Positions 29,947 through 39,857 are shown, counted from the first letter of the stretch. The stretch is DNA of 64,000 nt from Sycon ciliatum (GCF_964019385.1 NC_088643.1:815855-879854); one strand, 5' to 3'. The notes: generated from the letters alone by a model not told the origin. Numbers and translations are program-made.

Positions 29947-30488
29947 CAATTTGAAACTCGGATGTTGAGCCATAAATAAATGTAAAAGAGAAAAGGACAT
30001 ATGGATACGAGTTTAGAGTAACTCTCCATCACTGTAACATGATACTATATACAGTCAGAACGTGCAATAACTAGGCACAAAACTGACAGAGTACTGAGAC
30101 ATTCGACGTCCTGACACCTAACTTTAACACATCTCCGTAGCGCTAACCGACAGCCTTCCAACTTGGAAGGTTCAAGGTTATGGAAAGACCAAAGAGGGGA
30201 AGGCAAGCGCAACGAAAACGAGCAAAAGCTACAGTCCCAACGGAACAAAGAATGTCGATTGTTACTGGACGATGACGAGACCAGTACGATATTTGACAAA
30301 GCGGTCTAACTACAATTCGAAGCAGCAAAGCAGCACACCACCCAACTTGGGTGGGTCATAAATATCAAAGATAAGTAAAGAAAGGGAAGCTTTGCGAAAA
30401 CGAATTGTACAAGCCGAAAGCCAAACTCCTACAGTACTCCTCATGCATGACATTGTGATGGACTAGTTGACTACAAAACAAGTTGTTT

Positions 30489-30537
30489 CACACGACGTAC
30501 GTTTCGCCGTATGGTTCGTGACGGCTCATCAGGTGTG
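30489..30537 (-). ncRNA. Hammerhead ribozyme, array unit 4
   Basis: Identical to the unit 1 ribozyme; the last one before the inversion. Confidence 0.9.
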
Positions 30538-30945
30538 CAATTTGAAACTCGGATGTTGAGCCATAAATAAATGTAAAAGAGAAAAGGACATATGGATACG
30601 AGTTTAGAGTAACTCTCCATCACTGTAACATGATACTATATACAGTCAGAACGTGCAATAACTAGGCACAAAACTGACAGAGTACTGAGACATTCGACGT
30701 CCTGACACCTAACTTTAACACATCTCCGTAGCGCTAACCGACAGCCTTCCAACTTGGAAGGTTCAAGGTTATGGAAAGACCAAAGAGGGGAAGGCAAGCG
30801 CAACGAAAACGAGCAAAAGCTACAGTCCCAACGGAACAAAGAATGTCGATTGTTACTGGACGATGACGAGACCAGTACGATATTTGACAAAGCGGTCTAA
30901 CTACAATTCGAAGCAGCAAAGCAGCACACCACCCAACTTGGGTGG

Positions 30946-31160
30946 TCACAATGTCATGCATGAGGAGTACTGTAGGAGTTTGGCTTTCGGCTTGTACAAT
31001 TCGTTTTCGCAAAGCTTCCCTTTCTTTACTTATCTTTGATATTTATGACCCACCCAAGTTGGGTGGTGTGCTGCTTTGCTGCTTCGAATTGTAGTTAGAC
31101 CGCTTTGTCAAATATCGTACTGGTCTCGTCATCGTCCAGTAACAATCGACATTCTTTGTT
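30946..31160 (+). repeat. Retrozyme array, inverted partial unit at the palindrome centre
   Basis: A 215-bp piece of the unit in the opposite orientation, beginning TCACAATGTCATGC and stopping at TTCTTTGTT. Five G's then precede a second copy that starts at exactly the same base (31166). The reuse of one breakpoint is notable. Confidence 0.9.
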
Positions 31161-31677
31161 GGGGGTCACAATGTCATGCATGAGGAGTACTGTAGGAGTT
31201 TGGCTTTCGGCTTGTACAATTCGTTTTCGCAAAGCTTCCCTTTCTTTACTTATCTTTGATATTTATGACCCACCCAAGTTGGGTGGTGTGCTGCTTTGCT
31301 GCTTCGAATTGTAGTTAGACCGCTTTGTCAAATATCGTACTGGTCTCGTCATCGTCCAGTAACAATCGACATTCTTTGTTCCGTTGGGACTGTAGCTTTT
31401 GCTCGTTTTCGTTGCGCTTGCCTTCCCCTCTTTGGTCTTTCCATAACCTTGAACCTTCCAAGTTGGAAGGCTGTCGGTTAGCGCTACGGAGATGTGTTAA
31501 AGTTAGGTGTCAGGACGTCGAATGTCTCAGTACTCTGTCAGTTTTGTGCCTAGTTATTGCACGTTCTGACTGTATATAGTATCATGTTACAGTGATGGAG
31601 AGTTACTCTAAACTCGTATCCATATGTCCTTTTCTCTTTTACATTTATTTATGGCTCAACATCCGAGTTTCAAATTG

Positions 31678-31726
31678 CACACCTGATGAGCCGTCACGAA
31701 CCATACGGCGAAACGTACGTCGTGTG
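31678..31726 (+). ncRNA. Hammerhead ribozyme, right arm unit 1
   Basis: Same sequence on the plus strand: helix I 31678-31682 with 31722-31726, CTGATGA 31683-31689, helix II 31690-31694 with 31705-31709, GAAA 31710-31713, cleavage after C31721. Helix I may continue past an asymmetric 7-base bulge (GTTT with AAAC), a place where loop-loop contacts normally form. Confidence 0.9.
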
Positions 31727-32268
31727 AAACAACTTGTTTTGTAGTCAACTAGTCCATCACAATGTCATGCATGAGGAGTACTGTAGGAGTTTGGCTTTCG
31801 GCTTGTACAATTCGTTTTCGCAAAGCTTCCCTTTCTTTACTTATCTTTGATATTTATGACCCACCCAAGTTGGGTGGTGTGCTGCTTTGCTGCTTCGAAT
31901 TGTAGTTAGACCGCTTTGTCAAATATCGTACTGGTCTCGTCATCGTCCAGTAACAATCGACATTCTTTGTTCCGTTGGGACTGTAGCTTTTGCTCGTTTT
32001 CGTTGCGCTTGCCTTCCCCTCTTTGGTCTTTCCATAACCTTGAACCTTCCAAGTTGGAAGGCTGTCGGTTAGCGCTACGGAGATGTGTTAAAGTTAGGTG
32101 TCAGGACGTCGAATGTCTCAGTACTCTGTCAGTTTTGTGCCTAGTTATTGCACGTTCTGACTGTATATAGTATCATGTTACAGTGATGGAGAGTTACTCT
32201 AAACTCGTATCCATATGTCCTTTTCTCTTTTACATTTATTTATGGCTCAACATCCGAGTTTCAAATTG

Positions 32269-32317
32269 CACACCTGATGAGCCGTCACGAACCATACGGC
32301 GAAACGTACGTCGTGTG
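32269..32317 (+). ncRNA. Hammerhead ribozyme, right arm unit 2
   Basis: Identical to 31678-31726, 591 bp downstream. Confidence 0.9.
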
Positions 32318-32822
32318 AAACAACTTGTTTTGTAGTCAACTAGTCCATCACAATGTCATGCATGAGGAGTACTGTAGGAGTTTGGCTTTCGGCTTGTACA
32401 ATTCGTTTTCGCAAAGCTTCCCTTTCTTTACTTATCTTTGATATTTATGACCCACCCAAGTTGGGTGGTGTGCTGCTTTGCTGCTTCGAATTGTAGTTAG
32501 ACCGCTTTGTCAAATATCGTACTGGTCTCGTCATCGTCCAGTAACAATCGACATTCTTTGTTCCGTTGGGACTGTAGCTTTTGCTCGTTTTCGTTGCGCT
32601 TGCCTTCCCCTCTTTGGTCTTTCCATAACCTTGAACCTTCCAAGTTGGAAGGCTGTCGGTTAGCGCTACGGAGATGTGTTAAAGTTAGGTGTCAGGACGT
32701 CGAATGTCTCAGTACTCTGTCAGTTTTGTGCCTAGTTATTGCACGTTCTGACTGTATATAGTATCATGTTACAGTGATGGAGAGTTACTCTAAACTCGTA
32801 TCCATATGTCCTTTTCTCTTTT

Positions 32823-32985
32823 ATATTTTTTATTTTCTTATTATTATTTTTTTCTTCCTCTTTCACATGTATCATCTTTCCGTTTTTCCTTCCTCTATAT
32901 AAATGTACCCCCCCCCCCCTCCCCTCCCCCTGTGCCTACTCCTCCCCAGTTTTTGGTACTCTGAAGTGTCGCTGAAGCCGAGACC
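32823..32985. other. AT-rich and C-rich spacer
   Basis: A T-rich stretch followed by poly-C interrupted by T. No feature is supported. Confidence 0.6.
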
Positions 32986-33099
32986 TCAGGTCGGCGGAGA
33001 TGCTCCAGTTTCACCACCACAGTTGCGTCTGCAACCACCTCTACCATGCAGTATTCTGTTCTCGAGGTTCGTGGTTTCTCGAAAAAAAAAAAAAGAGAA

Positions 33100-33213
33100 A
33101 AAGCTGGCACACTCATCATCACTTCGCTGCTGGATCTCAATTGTATCGGCTACACGCTGTACCGCCTGGTCGGTAGTGTCAACACTGTCCAGGTAGTCGT
33201 CCATGTAGTACCG
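33100..33213 (-). pseudogene. BEL/Pao reverse transcriptase, YMDD part
   Basis: The minus strand reads RYYMDDYLDSVDTTDQAVQR, the catalytic box of BEL/Pao reverse transcriptases. It is separated from the preceding RT segment by the MITE at 33216-33553 and decays into an A-rich tract near 33090. RNase H and integrase were not found downstream. Confidence 0.8.
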
Positions 33214-33215
33214 TA

Positions 33216-33553
33216 CTGGCAATATAATATGGTCGCAGTGAGGCCATGTTGGCATGAAGCGTTACTTTGGCACATGTTTACCGCACGCAGGGCGTTACAT
33301 GCAATGTCGCACAGGAGCCGTTACACAGGTTTCTATATTGCCGCAGTCCTTTTTTTGCTATTGCCGCATCACTTTTTTGCTATTGCCGCATCATTTTTTT
33401 TGCTATTTCCGCATCATTTTTTGCAAACTGCAATGAAAAGATCGCCGCAACCCGCCGGACGCGCGTTACGAACGCAACGAAAATTTGTCGCACTAGCCTG
33501 GTCGCGCGTTACGCCGCACCCCCCTGCGTTACGCGGCAACATAATATTGCCAG
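33216..33553. mobile_element. 338-bp MITE with TA target duplication inside the BEL reverse transcriptase
   Basis: Inverted ends CTGGCAATAT and complement are preceded and followed by TA (33214-33215 and 33554-33555). The inverted similarity continues for about 30 bp. The interior has T-tracts alternating with TTGCCGCATCA-like words. A TA duplication fits the Tc1/mariner superfamily. Removing the element and one TA would leave the flanking RT frame in register, which fixes the borders. Confidence 0.8.
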
Positions 33554-33990
33554 TATACGGTAGTTCTCCTCACATGCTGCAGCTACAGCAGCGAATTCCT
33601 CGCGGTTCTCCTCAGCATTGCGCCGCATCGTGAACTGCGCGGAGCGTGGCGATGACACTGCGCCAAAGATCATGACTTCCATGATGTACGTGTCAGGCGG
33701 GCCAGTCTCACCAGGTTGTCGCCACAGGAAGCGCTCAGCTGGCTGGTCTTCTAGGCGTATCCGATCTTGATGAAACATCTCTTTGATGTCAGCCGCAAAG
33801 GCAATAGCATGTTGGCGGAACTTCATCAGGACACCCACGAGCCGGTTCAGCAAATCTGGGCCTGGGGGCAGTGCGTCATTTAGCTTGGGGTGATCTGACT
33901 TCCAGAGGAGGCCTGTATCATACCGGTCACCAACGTGAACCGTGATGTCCTCGGTTGTACTGCTGGTTATGACGCCACTCTGGAGTCATC
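33554..33990 (-). pseudogene. BEL/Pao reverse transcriptase, palm part
   Basis: Minus-strand translation gives FAADIKEMFHQDRI (the first catalytic Asp motif), RFLWRQPGETGPPDTY, and MIFGAVSSPRSAQF, all characteristic of the BEL/Pao lineage. It ends at the MITE insertion. Confidence 0.8.
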
Positions 33991-34158
33991 TAAATGAGGC
34001 CATCGACTCGCCAGCCCTCTGCCGTCCATTGACTGCGAATGCAACTTGAGGTCCTTGGCTGTTCTCACATCATCTATTTGATGCTGGGTGCCATCGCTGC
34101 CATTGACCAATACAGAGACTCTGCATGACGAGTTGTCCGTGTGCGTCGTCGAATTCGT

Positions 34159-35177
34159 TCATGCCATATGCAGGGGATCCGACTGTCCAACAGCACCTAT
34201 ATTATCATCTAATGCCTTGTTCGTTAGCTTGACAGTTGAGGCTTTGTCCAGCAGAGCAAGTGTCTCCACACAGCCCTTTGGGCCACTAACCGTCACTGGC
34301 AACACTCTCAGCAACACTAGGGTTGTACCAGGAATACTGGTGGGCCCACAGGTGTCGACTGGCTTCTCTGCGGCCTTGCCTTTGTGCAGGAGCTCATGAT
34401 GGTGGTACTTGCAGTCAGGCTCACTGCACTGCTTTCTGCTGCCACACTCCCTGGTAGCTTGTCCACTGGCCAGGCAAGAAAAACAAAGACGGTGACGTTT
34501 GACCAGCTCAAAACGGGCTTTCTGGCCAACCTTCTTGAATGCTGAACACTCGCTGAGGGAATGCTGCACTTGTTTGCAGCAAAGGCAGGCTGACTGAGTT
34601 TTACTGGTTGCACTTGCTGGTGCTGTCGCTGCTGCTGTGCTGTATTGTCGAAACTTCCTGGTGACTGTACACCCGCTGCGTCTTGTCGGTTGGGGTACGG
34701 GGCAGATCCACGACGCGCACAGCTGCTTCAGCCTTGTCCGCCAGCCACATAGAATACACTCCCAAGCTGATGTCATGGCTACCCTGACGCACAAGTACCT
34801 CTCCCCACTGCAGTTGCAGGGATGTTGGCAACCTACCAACAAGCTCTTGACGTAGCTGAGGGTTGTACATGTGACCTTCACTTCGAAGGTGCTCCATGAT
34901 AGTTACTAGAGTCGTCACAGCAGTGGACAGGTTGATAAGACTATCAAAGTCTCCTGGCTTGACCTGTCCAATGGCCTTGGCTTTCCCGATCATGGCAGCA
35001 ATCACAGCATCCGGTCGACCAAACCGGCTTTCCAGGACCTGGAGTACAGTCGGCAGGTTCTCCCGCACGGTGAGCATCGCTCCAACGGCAGCCTTGGCTG
35101 GGCCTTTTAGGCAACGTCGCAGACGAGTTACGTTTTCCGATGGCGAAAACCCACACTCGTCTGACGTCCTCTGGTAG
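34159..35177 (-). pseudogene. BEL/Pao gag second half, zinc knuckles and protease remnant
   Basis: 35177 downward reads FSPSENVTRLRRCLKGPAKA and LPTVLQVLESRFGRPDAVI, the gag-like DUF1759 domain. After a frame change near 34640, Cys/His clusters CLCCKQVQHSLSEC and LCFSCLASGQATREC appear, the usual BEL/Pao knuckles. The protease-like region reads LLRVLPVTVSGPKG and ALLDKAST: the Asp is present but the usual D-x-G-S/T context is lost. Confidence 0.8.
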
Positions 35178-35885
35178 TAGTAGTATTGGCATATCCGCGG
35201 CAAGCCGCTTATGTACAACGGCATGGGAGAGGATAACAAAAAATGAAAATATATTGTTGGGGAAATCCCCGCTATTATCGAATATTCAACAATGATGGGT
35301 GTGGGGTTATACCAAATTCTCATAATGTGGAAGTACGTTATTACTGTTGAAAGCACTAGGTGATCTGCACTCCAAAATGTGACCTGTGCGATTATATTGT
35401 TAAATGATTGCCTGTTCCGAGCCACCAAACGCAGTGTCTCCAGGTCCTTCAGACTCTGGAGACGCATGGACATTGCCTTGGCTAATTCGTTGTCTATCAC
35501 CACTGGTAGGGTGATGCGCGGGCGTCCTAGCCAGCCCTGATTCTGTTGCTGGAAATACGCTGTCATGCTCACTTGCCCTGGAGTTGCTTCAGGGAGGCGT
35601 AGAATATGACCAAACAGTTTCCACTGTGCTCTTCTGCTTAGTACGGATATTGGCTCAGCATTGCAGTAGGTATATAGGTCTGTGTTGGAGATAATATCCT
35701 GGTAAGATATCCCTAATAGATGGCGGAGCTGCTTTCTGTGGAACGCATCCATCGCTGTAGCATCCCGGGATGAAAGCACCCACACGCCACAGTTGTTGGT
35801 CAAAATAGATAGCACAAATGCATCAAACAACCTCAGGCGGGTTGCTTCAGAGATAACTTGTCTCCGCATCCACAGGTTGACAAGT
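35178..35885 (-). mobile_element. LINE C-terminal fragment inserted in BEL gag
   Basis: The frame reads LFDAFVLSILTNNCGVWVLS, AFHRKQLRHLLGISYQD, KLFGHILRLPEATPG and ARNRQSFNNIIAQV, closely parallel to the LINE at 22729-23633. The minus-strand 3' end carries a (TAC)n tail at about 35178-35188. The insertion splits gag, yet its frame happens to be continuous with the downstream gag frame. Confidence 0.75.
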
Positions 35886-36599
35886 GTGTTGAAAGCAGCT
35901 GGTAGGTAGAGGCGAATATGGGCCACTCCTTGGAGTTGCCAGAGAATGCCAGCAAGTCACGACCAACTGTCTGTTGGATTAGAAACTTCTGCATGCCGTT
36001 TGCTGTTTGCGCTTGGTGCAGGCCTCCAGCCTCAGGACTCTTCTGAGCTGGCTTTGTTGCTGTTGTCCCTGCCGCAAGTGTGGCGTGTGCAGTGCCAGGT
36101 TTCTGGGTCTCTACCCAATGCCTAGTAGCTGTCGAGGCGGACTTTCCTGGAAGTTTACACACTGTTTCTAATCGTGGCTGAGATGAGCTTACTTCTACTT
36201 TATTCTCCTGGCCAGAGCTGATCAACGACGCTGCTGATCGGGTAGTCGACGGTGCCAACAACGGCCTCAAATGCTGAGTCGGCGCACTGGATGCAGGACG
36301 AGACGATCGTCGCGAACGAGAGGACGAGGTGTTTTCGATTTGGGCATGGCGCGCCTCCAACTCCAATTGAAGCAACACCTCTGCCTATACAGTCGATGTT
36401 GCGCATCCGCCTCCTCAATTGCCATCAAACGCCGTGCTATCTCCAAATTGGCCTCCGCTTTTTGCCGTTTTACGGAGGAGGACGATCTCATCGATGGGGC
36501 GAGTGAGGCAGGGGATGCTGGCAACTCCAGCTCAGCAGCCTGCTTGGCGACATCGGCCATATCCGTTTCTCTCTTCCCCCTACGATTTCGCAGCAACAT
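35886..36599 (-). pseudogene. BEL/Pao gag N-terminal half
   Basis: The frame at 36267-36599 starts MLLRNRRGKRETDMADVA and has an acidic-basic, probably helical stretch. After a frameshift near 36300, 35886-36378 continues with a Ser/Thr-rich linker and the DUF1759 entry DLLAFSGNSKEWPIFASTYQ. The start lies about 50 bases after the primer-binding site. Confidence 0.75.
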
Positions 36600-36649
36600 T
36601 GCTGTGTTTCTGTGATCTGAAGACTGTATATTTCTTTAGAACTGCTCAT

Positions 36650-36665
36650 CCGGCTCGAAGAACCA
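36650..36665 (-). promoter_or_regulatory. Primer-binding site of the BEL/Pao element (tRNA-Tyr-like)
   Basis: The minus strand reads TGGTTCTTCGAGCCGG just upstream of gag. This is complementary, with one difference, to the 3' end of animal tRNA-Tyr including CCA. The 5' LTR should end at 36666, but its far border was not located. Confidence 0.65.
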
Positions 36666-36969
36666 TGTTGCGGCCCTGTGGCCATGGCAGACAAGATTTC
36701 CTTCGAACCATTACTTGTTCTTTACAAAGTGGAATAAAACTGAAACTCAAAAAAGAGTTCTGAAAAGCAAAGAGCGACACGCGTACATGTAGCATCAAAC
36801 AGAAAAGCTGGCAACGCAAAAGGAAACATGCAGCCAAAAAAGATGCCTAGCGCTGGCGTACATCGTAGAGGTCACTGCGCATCCGGTGATGCCTCGCCGA
36901 ATGTCGTTATAAGCGAAGCTGACTGTATATTGGAATGTTTTGCTAGTATACCTTAGTGCCGTATCATCA

Positions 36970-38275
36970 GGTGATATACAGGTAACATCAAAATGAACAT
37001 AAACAATGGATTTAAAACTACATCAGAGAGGTGATAGAAACAGCGCAAGGGAGGTGGGAGGTGAGCCAAAACAACAGCGCAAGGGAGGTGGGAGGTGAGC
37101 CAAAACAACAGCGCAAGGGAGGTGGGAGGTGAGCCAAAACAACAGCGCAAGGGAGGTGGGAGGTGAGCCAAAACAACAGCGCAAGGGAGGTGGGAGGTGA
37201 GCCAAAACAACAGCGCAAGGGAGGTGGGAGGTGAGCCAAAACAACAGCGCAAGGGAGGTGGGAGGTGAGCCAAAACAACAGCCCAAGGGAGGTGGGAGGT
37301 GAGCCAAAACAACAGCGCAAGGGAGGTGGGAGGTGAGCCAATACAACAGCGCAAGGGAGGTGGGAGGTGAGCCAAAACAACAGCGCAAGGGAGGTGGGAG
37401 GTGAGCCAAAACAACAGCGCAAGGGAGGTGGGAGGTGAGCCAAAACAACAGCGCAAGGGAGGTGGGAGGTGAGCCAAAACAACAGCGCAAGGGAGGTGGG
37501 AGGTGAGCCAAAAAAACAGCGCAAGGGAGGTGGGAGGTGAGCCAAAACAACAGCGCAAGGGAGGTGGGAGGTGAGCCAAAACAACAGCGCAAGGGAGGTG
37601 GGAGGTGAGCCAAAACAACAGCGCAAGGGAGGTGGGAGGTGAGCCAAAACAACAGCGCAAGGGAGGTGGGAGGTGAGCCAAAACAACAGCGCAAGGGAGG
37701 TGGGAGGTGAGCCAAAACAGCAGCGCAAGGGAGGTGGGAGGTGAGCCAAAACAACAGCGCAAGGGAGGTGGGAGATGAGCCAAAACAACAGCGCAAGGGA
37801 GGTGGGAGGTGAGCCAAAACAACAGCGCAAGGGAGGTGGGAGGTGAGCCAAAACAACAGCGCAAGGGAGGTGGGAGGTGAGCCAAAACAACAGCGCAAGG
37901 GAGGTGGGAGGTGAGCCAAAACAACAGCGCAAGGGAGGTGGGAGGTGAGCCAAAACAACAGCGCAAGGGAGGTGGGAGGTGAGCCAAAACAACAGCGCAA
38001 GGGAGGTGGGAGGTGAGCCAAAACAACAGCGCAAGGGAGGTGGGAGGTGAGCCAAAACAACAGCGCAAGGGAGGTGGGAGGTGAGCCAAAACAACAGCGC
38101 AAGGGAGGTGGGAGGTGAGCCAAAACAACAGCGCAAGGGAGGTGGGAGGTGAGCCAAAACAACAGCGCAAGGGAGGTGGGAGGTGAGCCAAAACAACAGC
38201 GCAAGGGAGGTGGGAGGTGAGCCAAAACAACAGCGCAAGGGTTCATGTTCATTGTGATGTTACCTGTATATCACC
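36970..38275. mobile_element. Inverted-repeat element with minisatellite core
   Basis: GGTGATATACAGGTAACATC begins a 30-bp repeat at 36970-36999 whose inverted partner is at 38246-38275 (29 of 30 identical). Between them lies little but the 34-bp tandem array. Such an arrangement, inverted ends enclosing a tandem core, is known from non-autonomous transposons of marine invertebrates. No target duplication was recognised. Confidence 0.6.
37041..38240. repeat. 34-bp minisatellite, about 35 copies
   Basis: The unit contains GCGCAAGGGAGGTGGGAGGT followed by GAGCCAAAACAACA. Only about seven isolated single-base variants were seen over 1.2 kb. Since 34 is not a multiple of three and the unit has no stop on the minus strand, all three minus frames stay open for over 400 codons with a 34-residue peptide repeat. 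These frames are not evidence of a gene. Confidence 0.97.
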
Positions 38276-38403
38276 ATGCACGATTAGGTTGTTAGGTTGG
38301 CCGTCAACAACACGTTAGTTTTGTCCATTTGTTGTCTGTTTTTCTCTTGCACTGTACTTCATGCATGCTCGGCTTACTCACGTGACTTGCACCTTGCACT
38401 TAC

Positions 38404-38615
38404 CTTCACAAGCTAGACCAGCCTGGCAGACACGCAGATGGGTAAGGACGTCTTTCATCATCTTGCAGTTCGGTATCCCGCAGATGGGCCGGTTGCCAGC
38501 AGTCTCACGAAGCTGGCACGTCTTTGCGTGCACAATGAGGAGGAGATGTTCCCTAATTTGGATCATTTTCTCCAGAGAAATTGAAGAAGACATTTTGAAC
38601 GGAGTGCTGCGTTTG
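38404..38615 (-). CDS. TAZ-type zinc-finger exon (CBP/p300-like)
   Basis: Acceptor ATTCTACAG and donor AAG-GTAAGT bound a 212-bp exon. The translation has IREHLLLIVHAKTCQLRE, CGIPNCKMMKDVLTHLRVC and QAGLACEG. This matches the TAZ1 domain of CREB-binding protein/p300, a scaffold that binds transcription-factor activation domains. The first zinc site (H-x3-C-x11-C-x4-C) is complete. The second (H-x3-C-x5-C) lacks its last Cys, which should be in the next exon. No HAT or bromodomain exon was found, so it could be a small TAZ-only protein or part of a large co-activator gene. An in-frame ATG at 38593 exists, but the frame is open to the acceptor. Confidence 0.8.
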
Positions 38616-39649
38616 CTGTAGAATGAAATTGAAAGTCAATCCAGTGTAATTCCAACAGAAGAGAAATGCAAATTGAAAAGAGGGGGAAGAAAGAGACTAT
38701 ACACATTCAAAATTATATTCTATGTGTATAGTTAGCACCTTTGAGAACAGGAAACTGCAGACGGGCAAATTTCAGCGCAAGGAAGGAGGGAGAGAAAACT
38801 GCATTCCTTCCATCGCGTTTCTAAACGAATATCAATCGCATACTATTAGAATATTCGTTGCAGCCCTAAGTTACAGTAGTTCATGGGATGAATGCACTGG
38901 AAATACTACAAACGTGTGATCTTACCTGTACACCACTGCGTCTGACCTAAGATCAATGCACAAGAGAATACAACAGAGCAGGAAAACGCGACCAGCAAAT
39001 GCGACCTGAACACAGCAAAGTGACAGCACCGACCCAGAGTCGCGTGTTATACTACGTGTAATAGCAGGGATTCGCGGAGGAAAGTGGCAGGCGGAATATA
39101 GCTAGCGCGGAGATTCCGCGCAATCACGGGCCAAGGCTCAACGGGACACCCTAGCCTCCACGACAGCCAGGGAGGCACAGTCATCCATTGGAGGCTGCCA
39201 AACTCGGCGAGCCCCACGCAGACACATGACACTGGAACGAAGCAGGGCAAAAGACAGCCTGCAGGGGAGGTGAGCAATTAGCACAGAATACGCATCCCTC
39301 CCACGTAGCGACTGTAGGTGTGCAATCAGGCTCACCAGTGCAGCCTACACCTAGTACATGTACCCGGTGGTGACAACACAAAACAGGGTGGAGGATCAGC
39401 TGTTGAAAACAGTGCTCCACCTTTGGACTTTAGAGTGTAGTAGTATAATGACTACAAGACAGTCAAGTGTGTACCACGCGTCCCAGACAATCAAAGTCTT
39501 TTAGAGGATCGGTCATCACAGCCACATGGTATGGACAGTCTACACTATAGCACGTGGCAAGTAATCGGCAGTATAGTACACGTCAGGTCATTATATCCTC
39601 ACAAGTAATCGGCAGGACACGTCAGGTCTTTATATCGTCACAAGTACTA
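38616..39649. other. No gene recognised
   Basis: Unique-looking DNA with a few open frames of 65-79 codons and no splice or domain support. From about 39535 a block containing AGCACGTGGCAAGTAATCG is repeated two to three times and leads into the foldback hairpins. Confidence 0.4.
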
Positions 39650-39788
39650 CATCAGTTTGAAACCCTTTAGAAAGGCAGCGACAATCGACGAAACTAATCG
39701 ACAATCGACGAAACTAATCGACAATCGACGAAACTAATGATTAGTTTCGTCGATTTTCGCTGCCTTTCTAAAGGGTTTCAAACTGATG
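39650..39788. mobile_element. Foldback hairpin 1
   Basis: CATCAGTTTGAAACCC on the left is complementary to GGGTTTCAAACTGATG on the right, with an arm of about 50 bp. Near the loop, GACAATCGACGAAACTAAT is repeated three times on one side. It is a short MITE or the terminus of one. Confidence 0.75.
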
Positions 39789-39857
39789 TGAGGACCTATA
39801 GCACGTGGCAAGTAATCGTCAGTACACGTCAGGTCATTATATGCTCACAAGTACTAC

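Larger units (their letters stand above)
28179..30945 (-). repeat. Retrozyme array, left arm: 4.7 tandem 591-bp units
   Basis: The period is exactly 591 bp: GAAACTCGG recurs at 28180, 28771, 29362, 29953 and 30544. Units appear identical by eye. Each full unit junction has one complete hammerhead on the minus strand. The 84-codon frame seen in each unit is a by-product of homogenisation and has no domain. The hairpins CCTTCC-AACTT-GGAAGG and CCACCC-AACTT-GGGTGG occur in every unit. The arm is cut at 30945 inside the second hairpin. Confidence 0.95.
31166..32822 (+). repeat. Retrozyme array, right arm: 2.8 tandem 591-bp units
   Basis: TCACAATG recurs at 31166, 31757 and 32348 (591 bp apart). 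The sequence is the same as the left arm in inverse orientation, with two complete hammerheads on the plus strand. It ends at 32822 just upstream of where the next hammerhead would be, and runs into AT-rich DNA. Confidence 0.95.

Noticed and set aside
28272..32761. Repeated 84- and 61-codon frames in every 591-bp unit
   Set aside because: They are identical only because the units are identical. They have no domain, and the diverged subfamily does not keep the frames.
28179..32822. Array considered as a CRISPR or centromeric satellite
   Set aside because: A CRISPR needs short repeats with unique spacers. The units here are uniform, carry ribozymes and are too few for a satellite; retrozyme is the better fit.
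36966..36985. CATCAGGTGATA next to the minisatellite as a hammerhead
   Set aside because: It contains the TCATCAG word but no GAAA and no helix II; it is the edge of an inverted repeat.
37018..38252. Three overlapping open frames of 406-425 codons on the minus strand
   Set aside because: They are products of the 34-bp minisatellite, which lacks stops in any minus frame; no gene structure supports them.
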